From Bremia lactucae (lineage: Eukaryota; Oomycota; Peronosporomycetes; Peronosporales; Peronosporaceae): DNA of 36,651 nucleotides. Shown piece after piece: positions 29,241 to 36,651 of the stretch; position 1 is the stretch's first letter; each line of letters begins with the position of its first letter. The position numbers and the translations under genes are program-made. The DNA lies in contig NC_090610.1 of assembly GCF_004359215.1 (NCBI RefSeq), positions 9,798,497 through 9,835,147 on the forward strand. The letters run 5' to 3'. The notes beneath the pieces are model-generated. The model saw nothing but the letters and a program-made list of their open reading frames with translations. It was not told where the DNA came from and did not search any database.

Positions 29241-29245
29241 TGTTG

Positions 29246-29620
29246 ACTCATGTAAAATTAACGTAAACTTGGTCCTTGAAGCGATCCCAAGAACTATTGC
29301 TTTCCTGGTGATGCATTTAGGACCACCAGCAGCATACCTCCGTTCACTATCACTTAGTTCCCGGTGACGCATAATAACCAGCTAAGCGATTGGCAAAGAA
29401 ATTTTCAAGCTAGTACTTTTTCTCGAGGCTAAGGCCATTGCTTCGTGACACAATGTTTCAAAATTGGGATTAGGTCGATTTCGAGTCGAGTGCCTTTATC
29501 GTTAGGCAACTCACACGGTAGTGATTCAGGAAAGAAATCCTTAAATTCTATCAAATCCCTATATGGAGGGTTTGTCTTTAAAGACTCTTAGGACTGGGAC
29601 GTGAATATTCAATTCGAGCC
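29246..29620 (-). pseudogene. RT N-terminal fragment (element G)
   Basis: Minus-strand KPSI, then DLIEFKDFFPESLPCELP, DKGTRLEIDLIP, LKHCVTKQWPLPREK match the RT entry of F (24983-25200). The rest of RT is absent. Confidence 0.75.
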
Positions 29621-30296
29621 TTCTCATCGAGTACCTTTCGTCCATTCATGAACTACTGAGAGCCCGTTCATTCTCAGGAAGTACTATTGCCGACCGGATA
29701 TCGGCCACATAATTGTCATCGGTGACAAGTACGCAGATCTGCTTGACTTTGCCACTACGCAGATCACGCACAAATCGTTTCGGTCTTAGCGCTGGCAATT
29801 GAGTTCTCTCCGAAGTTGGCTTCGGAGGCGCTATTAGATCAAGTGTATAAGCGCCTACACTTTATCAATTATTTACTAAGAAATTTATTGTCTCAGTTTC
29901 TTCTTCAAGACGTTAATTTCAAAGGTACTGAAAAATTTTGACCACAGGTTTCCGGGGACTCATGACCTTTGTAATTATTTAGGGAGTATCCTCCCCAACT
30001 GGCTCTAGCTGTGGTTGCGCTACCACAGCGAGATCCTATACGATCGACTGTCCAGTCGATTTAGTACTTTTGCACTGTCTAATATAGACTGGCGTTTCAA
30101 ATTTTCTTCGATATTGCTTTTTCAGCAAGCATCCTTGTTTCGTACCACTTAACTTATTCGAGTGGTCGAACTTCGACGATGCCTGTGCTTGTACTCAGCC
30201 GTCGTTAAAATATGTCCACGTCACAATGGTGCACTTTCGACGCTGCCTGTGCTTGTGCACAGCCGTCAGGATCTAACTCCACAATGTTTTGGGTAT
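29621..30296 (-). pseudogene. Protease-RT linker (element G)
   Basis: Minus-strand residues match the linker of H and F: SSSMDER near 29650, the DDNYVADIRSA equivalent near 29710, KIKQICVLVT near 29750, and a Cys/Ser-rich part to 30296. Frames are broken. Confidence 0.6.
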
Positions 30297-30817
30297 TCAC
30301 GCTGAGGTCTTGTGCGTCATGCGAACGAGCGAACCACAAGTGAGGTCATCGCACTCACACGTAGGACAACCACACGCTTGTGTACGCTCCAAGACATTCA
30401 TCAGTTGGCCATCTGATGAATAAGAGACAGGTATCGCCACGGCTTGATGCTGCCAATTTATACATGGCTCGTATTTTCTGAGCCATGGTAGTCGAAGAAT
30501 GACATCAAATTTGTCATCCAAATCTAGTACTACAAATCATCATCGTACTGTTAATCTTTTAACGCGATTTGGATATCAACTGGACGTTTATTTACTGCCC
30601 AAATGCGCCTGTTGCTAGACGCACTGACAATCCTCGTAAAAACGATTTCTCGCTCAACAAATTTAGGTCTGTGATCTTCTAGCAATTGGCGTCTAATAAA
30701 ATTGTTCGACGCCCCAAAATCGACTAGGCACTTTAGTGGCAATCTATTTGCCACTACTATTTTTATTAACCTCACCCCTGGGGATGTTACACACAATGCT
30801 TGTATGTGAGGGAGCAC
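30297..30817 (-). pseudogene. Protease (element G)
   Basis: Two open pieces. 30817-30551 has VRLIKIVVANRLPLKCLVDFGASNNFIRRQLLED: the active-site Asp is kept, with DFGAS for DCGAS. 30521-30297 has MDDKFDVILRLPWLRKYEPCINW and continues into the linker (CGCPTCECDDLTCG). A frameshift lies between them near 30640. Confidence 0.82.
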
Positions 30818-30827
30818 CTTTCGTCAA

Positions 30828-30898
30828 AAGGCCTGTAAATTCTTTTGATGTTGCTGGATCAGAAGGGCCCAGCAACGTCAAAAGAATCTGCAGGCCTT
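30828..30898. repeat. 30-bp foldback in element G
   Basis: Arms 30828-30857 and 30869-30898 are reverse complements with 3 mismatches and an 11-base spacer. The gag-protease junction of F and H has this sequence only once, so one arm is an inverted insert. Confidence 0.85.
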
Positions 30899-31089
30899 TG
30901 CTCCACACCTACTAACCCCGAACGTGTTTTGACGATCCACCTCGCCATTGCAATTTCGCAACAGCGTCGGATTCGCGTCCTCCGCTGTTTCTAGCGAGAG
31001 GTCGGTCTTTTCGCTTAGTGTTTTGAGGCTCTGCTACTTCACTCATAAGCTAGTCGCCCTTCATTTGACAGCGATTACATTAATGTTAC

Positions 31090-31800
31090 CGCTTGTAACT
31101 TGAAAAGCGAGGTTTCTCGCTATACACGCGAGAGATCCATGGGTTCTTGACCTCCGTTTTCTTGTTTGCTCGGTAGATAATAAGCATCAGAGTGGACAAA
31201 AGCCTGTTTCAGGCTAAAGCCTTCCTGCTGCGCTGTAGAGACCGCTTGGTAAAGCGACTCTAGTTCTCGCCGGATCAGGTGGGTCTTATTAGGGCCGTCT
31301 GCAAGAGCTTAATGAATACAATTACTTGCGTTTGTTTATCAATTGGACGACTAACCGTACAACTGACCAGGTATCGTGTATGTTGGGCATTAGCGTGAAT
31401 GTCACGCTTGCCCCGCTTCAAATCCAGGAGCTCGGCTCGAGCCCTAAATTTGGCACATGACGGCTCAAATGAATGTCTGATCCGGGGCTTAAAGACCTCA
31501 TACGACCCAGAGACTAACAAGTCGTGAAGCTTAAGCCCCAAGGCCCAAGATTTGGCACATCCGGCGAAGGAGGACATGCCAAGTTTCACTTTTGTCGCAT
31601 CAGCACTGATACGGCGAGCTTCAATGGCGTCGTCTAACTGGACGAATCATCCTAAGAGGGAGTCGCCATCGACTGCTTTAAACTTAGAGATTTGTATCTT
31701 TAAATCTTCCGGTCGACGCGGAAGTGCCGGCCGTTAGCAACTTTTACATGCTGCTGTCTCAACAGTTCCAATTGTTGAGCCCCCTGTTCCACAACTCTGA
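31090..31800 (-). pseudogene. Gag (element G)
   Basis: Minus-strand ELLRQQHVKVANG, LKIQISKFKAVDGDSLL, QLDDAIEARRISAD, then open 31589-31275 with AKSWALGLKLHDLL, SFEPSCAKFRARAELLDLKRG and DIHANAQHTRYLVSC. The tail at 31240-31090 has AFVHSDAYYLPSK and QEPMDLS. The CCHC zinc knuckle of H is not readable here. Stops near 31655 and frameshifts. Confidence 0.8.
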
Positions 31801-31904
31801 ACTTAGGGGTAGTTTCAGAGTCCGCGTCAGTAGGGCATCCCCCCTACTGCGCTCCTGCATTTTTCTTCTCCTCAGTAGTCGATGCAAAACTCTTTTCCGC
31901 AGCT

Positions 31905-32165
31905 TTGAGCTGTCTTGACTCGAAGCAGTGGTCCGTTTCGTGCAGGATTCCATCGCTGATGCGGTGGACCGACATAAACGGAACTGACAAAAGTGGATCA
32001 GCAAACATACTTTATTTTAAAATCAATGACCTAGTCCTATTGTCGACGGTAAATTTGCCGAAGCACGTAGTGACGAATATTGTTCGTGTTTGCAGTGCCT
32101 TGGCAATGTAATACACGAAACGGGCCGATATACCTTGCTGTCGCGTAGTATGCGTACGCTACAAG
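31905..32165 (+). pseudogene. Orphan integrase C-terminal fragment
   Basis: Plus-strand FVQDSIADAVDRHKRN, then ILYFKINDLVLLSTVNLPKHVVTN match the post-core region of F (27810-27950). It breaks into GPF/RMRT remnants near 32090-32160. It is in opposite orientation to the surrounding G gag pieces, so it is an inserted scrap. Confidence 0.7.
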
Positions 32166-32171
32166 ACTTTA

Positions 32172-32249
32172 GCTGTACACTAATATCACATGACCATCTC
32201 TAACCTCGTTTAGAAGGTTAGAGATGGTCATGTGATATTAGTGTACAGC
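32172..32249. repeat. Perfect 35-bp foldback at a gypsy/copia junction
   Basis: Arms 32172-32206 and 32215-32249 are exact reverse complements with an 8-base loop (CGTTTAGA). The right arm is coding sequence of the adjoining copia RNase H fragment; the left arm is its inverted copy. Confidence 0.95.
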
Positions 32250-32400
32250 CCAACAATCGAAATGTTAGCAGATCTTATAACCAAGCCGATTTCTGCAATT
32301 CAGTTCAGCGCTCTAACATCAAATTTAGGCATACCAAGTTCAATCGACGCTGTCGAGTCGAGTGGAAGTGCTGCAGATAAACACCTTGAGCGGCTAAGTT
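32220..32400 (+). pseudogene. Ty1/copia RNase H C-terminal fragment
   Basis: VILVYSPTIEMLADLITKP, then ISAIQFSALTSNLGI is the conserved end of copia-type pol (the ...ADxxTKPL/I... motif before the stop). Only this end remains. It is preceded by the foldback and followed by element G-type gag in the opposite direction. Confidence 0.75.
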
Positions 32401-32446
32401 GCGCACAAGTTGCTGCTTACAAGGATGCGCCTCGAAGTGCGCAAGA

Positions 32447-32760
32447 CTAATCGGTATGTACCGGTTGATCATTGACATCGCGCGATTTTGGATGTAACGT
32501 GCGTAGGCTGGTGAAACGGTTGATACATGACTCGAATTTCTGGCTTTCAACACCTCCTCCGCGTCTTGAGAGCCTTGCTTGAAGCAAGGCTACTTTCTCG
32601 TGGACCCCGTCGAGTTCGTGTCGAATGAAATCGGCTACGGTCGCATGTTCTTTATCTCTGCCCAGAGTGGACAGCATGGCGCCAACGGCTGGCCCGCCTA
32701 CAACCAAACTCATTCGTTCGATCGCTCTCCATTCATGGTCACTCAAATGAGGAGAGTCTC
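32447..32760 (-). pseudogene. Gag N-terminus (minus)
   Basis: Minus-strand SDHEWRAIERMSLVVGG, VGAMLSTLGRDKEH, VADFIRHELDGVHEKVALLQ, homologous to gag N-termini of E (17459-17199), F and H. The frame continues into unrelated residues after about 32570. It is probably the displaced start of element G gag. Confidence 0.75.
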
Positions 32761-32839
32761 ACGCGTTATGTGATAACCTTTTGCTCAAGCTTTACGACTC
32801 ATATGTGTTTGAATAGTATGATATCTTTAAGACCCGCCT

Positions 32840-33264
32840 CTTTAAAACGTAGTTGCCGAATTCAAAGCTCGACTAGAGCTCCTGGGTTTGGAGCACGGCA
32901 AGCGTGATACTCACGCTATGCTCAGCGCACACGATTCTTAGTCAGTTGTATCGTGAATAAACATTTACAGATTACTGTGTTCATCAAGGTTCTGCAGGTG
33001 GCCCCGCCTTAAACTAGAGATGCTAAATCATGCGATCTCTATAGCGGAACAGAAAGACTATAGACTGAATCTGGCTTTCATCTACTTTATTGATTATCGT
33101 CCACCGAGACGAAAAGAAGTCGAAGGTCCGAAGCCCATGGACATCTCGTACGTAGAAAGCGAGAAAACCTCGCTTGCTAAATTACAAACGATTGCAAAAA
33201 TACAATCGTTCTCAAAAGACAACCCGCTACGCATATGAGTGTAGTGCTCCACGCCCAGTCTTAA
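32840..33264 (+). pseudogene. Gag fragment (plus), first part
   Basis: LGLEHGKRDTHAM, a damaged middle, then open 33020-33238 (MLNHAISIAEQKDYRLNLAF, YRPPRRKEVEGPKPMDISYVE) and ECSAPRPVL just before the tandem repeat. It aligns with H gag from KLKQGKRDVHA to HECSAPRP. The zinc knuckle is degraded. Confidence 0.75.
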
Positions 33265-33640
33265 ACATGAAATATTAAATCGGAATGCTAGTAGTAATAT
33301 TGCTATCAGTATGTTTGATTATATACCTTGAGAAGTTAAAAAAAGGGAATTTACTATGGGAACTTATTAGTATCGGAAGTTTTTAAACAGCTGATATTAA
33401 TGTAAGAAATTATCAGGAAATGTCAATATCGGAACGCTAGTAATAATATTAATATTAGTATGTTCAAATATACAACTTGAAAAGTTATAAATGGATTTAC
33501 TATGGAAAATGAAGCAGCAATATTAGTATCGGAGTTACACAGGCGATATGAGCATAAGAAAATTAAACATGAATATATTAATATCGGCATGCTATTAGCG
33601 ATATAAATATTAGTATGTTCACTTATATAACTTGGGAAGC
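33265..33640. repeat. AT-rich tandem repeat (about 150-bp unit, 2.4 copies) inside gag
   Basis: Units start near 33265, 33413 and 33563; the landmark TCGGAATGCTAG recurs as TCGGAACGCTAG and TCGGCATGCTAT at 33280, 33429 and 33584. Gag tail sequence resumes right after it, so the repeat interrupts gag. Confidence 0.8.
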
Positions 33641-33760
33641 TAAATACACTGAAAGAAAAGACCGAACTCCCACTAAAAATAGCGGAGGAGACGGATCCGA
33701 CGCTAATGCGAAGTCGCAACGGCGAGGCGGACCGTTAGAAGCGTTGAAAATCCCCTCCTT
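33641..33760 (+). pseudogene. Gag fragment (plus), tail after the tandem repeat
   Basis: ERKDRTPTKNSGGDGSDAN and KSQRRGGPLE correspond to the last part of H gag (NFGPYAKKGNDRGSD...TQQRSGPPK). It continues the fragment at 32840-33264. Confidence 0.65.
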
Positions 33761-33772
33761 CGTCATCCAACA

Positions 33773-34226
33773 TGTAACTGGGTGTATCGTTACATGAAAT
33801 TAACACTTAAAGGTTGTTAATTAATATATTATCTAAAAGGTTGATAATATTTGCAGGATATTACTTTTTATAGTACTATTCAGAATTCTTATCCATAAAT
33901 AGGTATAAACCATTATATCTATTTATTCCGCAGACTAATCAGCTGTAGGAGTAACCAAAGAGAGAGTTACAGATAAGATAGAGATAAGAATTCAATTTCA
34001 TGTTTAGTATTAGATTATAATTAAGTTAGCATTTACAAAGATAAAAAAAGAGACACTTAATTATATTATAACAGTTTTCATTTTACCCTCAATAACTAGT
34101 TACCTTAAAGGAAGTCTTCCTCTGCACGTACTAGTGTACGTGAAATAACGTAAGGCACCACTCGCAACTGAAGCAGTGCGAAGTGGACTTGTACTGATGC
34201 AGTACAAGTCGTAGTGCCCCGTTACA
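33773..34226 (+). repeat. 5' LTR of element H (454 bp)
   Basis: It opens TGTAACTGGGTGTATCG and closes GTGCCCCGTTACA. Very close to the A LTR. The hairpin ACTTGTACTGATGCAGTACAAGT near its 3' end has an uninterrupted stem. Confidence 0.9.
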
Positions 34227-34228
34227 CC

Positions 34229-34241
34229 TGGTAGCACTTAG
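34229..34241 (+). other. Primer-binding site (element H)
   Basis: TGGTAGCACTTAG two bases after the LTR, matching the site in element E. Confidence 0.6.
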
Positions 34242-34367
34242 TAGTCCGTCCAAGGACCACATTTTCCACACCTAACATGGACATATTAGATGATAGTGGG
34301 AATACGCATCACGTTTCCCGTGAAAGCTTCTCCTTTAAGTGATATAAAAAGGAGTGCGGTCGAACGA

Positions 34368-35405
34368 ATGAGTTCGACCGTAGGAAACGATGCAACCCTG
34401 GCAATGCTGTCCACTTAGGACAGAGATGCCCTCCAATCAGCCATCGCCAAGTTCATACAACATGAACTTGACAAGATGAAGGAGAAGGAGAAGGTAGTCT
34501 TGCTGAATCAGCAAGGCTCTTAACAGGCAGAACTGTTAAGGTTACAACAGGTACAGACCCCTGTACCTGTGATGACGCAAACGCGTCGTCCCGAAACTTT
34601 AAAGATTGACATCTCAAAGTATAGGGGAGTCGAAGAAGACTCCCTTTTGAGATGGTTTGTCGAATTAGACGATGCCATAAGGGCACGTCACATTATCGAC
34701 GAGCAAATGCAAGTCGCATTAGTTCAATCAAATTTGGCAGGTCATGCCAAAAGTTGGACATTGGGCCTTAAGTTGCGCGACCCATACATCTTTGGGTCGC
34801 TAGAGGCTTTGAAAGCCCGGCTCAAACAGACGTTTGAGCCACCAAGGGCTGAGTTCAGAGCTCGTTCAGAGCTTCTGAAACTTAAGCAAGGCAAGCGTGA
34901 TGTGCACGCATATGCCCAGCACATACGACTCTTAGCGAGTTGTATTACCAATAACCCAGTTCATGAACACACGTTGATTACGGTGTTCATGCAAGGTCTT
35001 ACGGATGGTCCCGTAAAGACCCACCTGTTCCGTTCGGAACTGGATACGCTTGAAGAAGCAATATTCGTTGCGGAACAGGAGGACTTTAGCTTGAAACAGG
35101 CTCAAGCCAGTTCGTCATCATATCGTCCTCCAAGACGACACGAGTTAGGAGGTCCAGAACCCACGGACCATTCTAACGTCGAAAGCGAGAGACCTCGCTT
35201 TTCGAGCAAGAAGCGACCGCAGAAATGCCATCGCTGCCAAAAATTAGGACACTACGCTCATGAGTGTAGTGCCCCACGCCCAGCACCGAAAGGTACTAAA
35301 CGTAATTTTGGACCGTATGCCAAAAAGGGCAACGATCGCGGGTCCGACGTTGTTGCGAAAACGCAACAGCGAAGCGGACCGCCAAAAAACGGTCGAGGTC
35401 AGTAG
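34368..35405 (+). CDS. Gag polyprotein of element H
   Basis: One frame from ATG at 34368 (MSSTVGNDATLAML) to the stop at 35403-35405, 345 codons, with two in-frame stops (34416-34418 and 34521-34523); downstream of those it is open (ATG at 34572). The N-terminal region AIAKFIQHELDKMKEKEK is a likely coiled coil. The capsid has YRGVEEDSLLRWFVELDDAI, AKSWTLGLKLRD, LKQTFEPPRAEFRARSELL, QGKRDVHAYAQHIRLL and FMQGLTDGPVKTHLF. The CCHC knuckle is CHRCQKLGHYAHEC (about 35226-35267), followed by a basic tail. It forms the particle and packages RNA. Homologous sequence upstream of 34368 has a 1-base loss. Confidence 0.85.
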
Positions 35406-35865
35406 GGGCGCAACGCTCGACTGATCCAGCAACCTCAAGAGAATTTGCGAATCTCTCGACTAAAGTTGCTCCAGTCACACAATCATTATGAGGCTCTGCA
35501 CCTGGTGATGAGGTATCCCTCATCACCTTGAAGTTAAAAGTGACAAATGATTTGTCTCTCAGAGCCCTAGTGGACTGCGGAGCGTCGAATACCTTTATTC
35601 GTCGCCAGTCACTATAGGGTCACAGGCTCAGATATGTTGAGCGCGACATCCCTCCAACGAGGATGACGGTGCGTCTAGCGACAGGCGCATCGATAACAGT
35701 AATGAAACGCGTAGTGAAATTTCACTACACGTTAAGAGATTTAATTTACAGTATGATGATGATTTCATCGTACTGGAATTGGATGACAAATTCGATGTCA
35801 TCCTAGGTTTACCTTGGCTCAGAAAATATGAGCCAAGGATCAGCTAGCAGCATCGATCCGTAAAG
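35406..35865 (+). pseudogene. Protease of element H
   Basis: After the gag stop the frame changes. APGDEVSLITLKLKVTNDL leads to RALVDCGASNTFIRRQSL, with an intact DCGAS active site at about 35572, then a TAG near 35617. HRLRYVERDIPPTRMTVRLATGASITVMKRVV follows in the same frame. LDDKFDVILGLPWLRKYEP is in a shifted frame after about 35745. Close to functional apart from the stop and shift. Confidence 0.82.
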
Positions 35866-36366
35866 ATGCCTGCCACTGGTTCATCGGATGGCCATCGGAT
35901 GAACGTCTTGGAGCGTCCACAACCGTGTGGATGTACTACGAGTGAGTGCGATGGCCAAACTTGTGGTACGGTCGTTAGTACGACTGCACAAGATCACAGT
36001 GTGATTACCAATCACATTGTGGAGTCAGCTGCCGGCGGCTGTGTTACTGCACAGGCAGCGCCGAAGGTCCACCACTCGAAAAGGTCGAGTGGATTGAGAC
36101 GTGAATGTACGCCTGGCAGGCGACATTCAAGGAGTATACCGGTTGCCCAAAAGGGACAACACGATGATCCTAGGTCGAGTATAGAGTGGACCGTAGAGGA
36201 TCCGACTGTGATAGCACAATCACATTCGGAAGACGTTGAGGGAAGAGGTCGCCACGTACTTGAGGAAAAATCTCCTCAAATAGTAGAAGTTACTAGACTT
36301 CTAGATCCCGAGGGATTAATCCCTCAGCAGCCTGAGAATAAATCCCAGGAAAAAACGAGACATTAG
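35866..36366 (+). CDS. Protease-RT linker frame of element H
   Basis: 166 codons open, continuing the family's linker: SSDGHRMNVLERPQPCGC, CTTSECDGQTCG (Cys-rich), then charged low-complexity sequence (GLRRECTPGRRHSRS) to a stop at 36364-36366. No domain recognised; part of pol rather than a separate gene. Confidence 0.6.
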   Translation: MPATGSSDGHRMNVLERPQPCGCTTSECDGQTCGTVVSTTAQDHSVITNHIVESAAGGCVTAQAAPKVHHSKRSSGLRRECTPGRRHSRSIPVAQKGQHDDPRSSIEWTVEDPTVIAQSHSEDVEGRGRHVLEEKSPQIVEVTRLLDPEGLIPQQPENKSQEKTRH

Positions 36367-36399
36367 ATATCTTGGTTAATAACGGCTCAAGAGTAGGCG

Positions 36400-36651
36400 C
36401 TTATACTCTTGATCTGTATGCGCCTCCGAAGTTAATTTCGGAGATAACTCAATTACCAACCCTAGAACCTAAGCGGTTCTTGAGAGATCTGCATGGTGGT
36501 AAAATCAAGCAGATCTGCGTACTCGTCACAGAGGACGATTACGTAACCGACATTCGGTCAGCGGTAATTTTTGCAGAGAACGAACGGGTTCTCAGCAGCT
36601 CATCGATGGACGAAAGTGTCCTCGATGTGAAGACTCGGATTGAAAGATACA
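36400..36651 (+). pseudogene. Pre-RT region of element H (partial)
   Basis: PPKLISEITQLPTLEPKRF, GKIKQICVLVTEDDYVTDI, AENERVLSSSSMDE and LDVKTRIERY lead toward RT, which lies beyond the window. The frame is open to the edge. Confidence 0.65.

Larger units (their letters stand above)
22985..29245 (+). mobile_element. Element F: decayed Ty3/gypsy chromovirus with AS1 homologue
   Basis: The order is 5' LTR remnant, gag (core deleted), protease, linker, RT, RNase H, integrase, internal PPT, GPY/F, linker, broken chromodomain, and a 3' region with AS1 on the opposite strand. It is related to A/C/D/H but clearly older: many frameshifts and stops and several catalytic changes. It ends at about 29245 where inverted RT sequence of element G begins, so its 3' LTR is missing. 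Confidence 0.85.
29246..31800 (-). mobile_element. Element G: gag to RT of a Ty3/gypsy element (minus)
   Basis: On the minus strand from 31800: gag, protease, linker and the first part of RT, which stops at about 29246 against the truncated end of F. No LTR is attached. A gag N-terminus in the same orientation lies at 32447-32746, separated by inserted fragments. Confidence 0.82.
33773..36651 (+). mobile_element. Element H: 5' part of a Ty3/gypsy chromovirus
   Basis: 5' LTR, primer-binding site, leader, gag, protease and the linker leading to RT, running off the right edge. It is the best preserved internal region in the window, with only scattered stops and single-base shifts. Confidence 0.9.

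Noticed and set aside
33265..33640. CRISPR-like array
   Set aside because: The repeats are long contiguous 150-bp tandem units in a eukaryotic context, without spacers.

Overview
The window looks like a repeat-rich contig of a peronosporalean oomycete (Phytophthora or a downy mildew). The evidence is the oomycete type of Ty3/gypsy chromovirus gag-pol (chromodomain-ending integrase, LTRs opening TGTAAC and closing GTTACA), a Ty1/copia scrap, a pogo/Tigger-like transposase relic, and one intronless FYVE-GAF gene of the kind common in these organisms. Species cannot be read from the sequence. Apart from that one gene (19482-21515, minus) and its flanks, almost everything is retroelement DNA in several states of decay, with one 758-base assembly gap at 14157-14914.

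Layout. Element A (1-3149, +): integrase, chromodomain, 3' region and 3' LTR; its LTR ends inside a pogo-like transposase relic (3150-4464, -). Element B (about 4640-11191, +): a second Ty3 family with gag, protease, a deleted RT, RNase H, integrase carrying a 150-bp foreign insert, chromodomain, and a long antisense frame before a truncated 3' LTR. Elements C (11192-14156, -) and D (14915-16719, +): near-identical 3' halves of one family facing each other across the gap, forming an inverted repeat with 1.8-kb arms. Element E (16720-17975, -): 5' LTR and gag, cut by the D LTR. Host gene island: 17976-22980. Element F (22985-29245, +): a long, decayed, full-order element. Element G (29246-31800, -): gag, protease and start of RT. 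31800-33770: a patchwork of gypsy and copia fragments, a perfect foldback and an AT-rich tandem repeat. Element H (33773-36651, +): 5' LTR, primer-binding site, gag, protease and linker, running off the window; it is the least decayed.

The most interesting result is antisense coding. Between the chromodomain and the 3' LTR, elements A, C and D carry a long reading frame on the opposite strand (AS1). The distant element F carries a diverged homologue in the same place, whose codons differ from AS1 partly by synonymous third-position changes in the antisense frame. Element B has an apparently unrelated antisense frame of 352 codons, broken by one stop (AS2), in the same position. Both proteins are acidic/Ser-rich at the start and basic at the end, and both run back under the chromodomain. 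This suggests that oomycete chromoviruses commonly carry an antisense accessory gene.

A second theme is templated rearrangement: three short foldbacks with almost perfect arms, a 150-bp piece of AS1 inside the integrase of element B, and the C/D inverted repeat. None of the gag-pol frames here is intact, so any mobilisation would need proteins from elsewhere.
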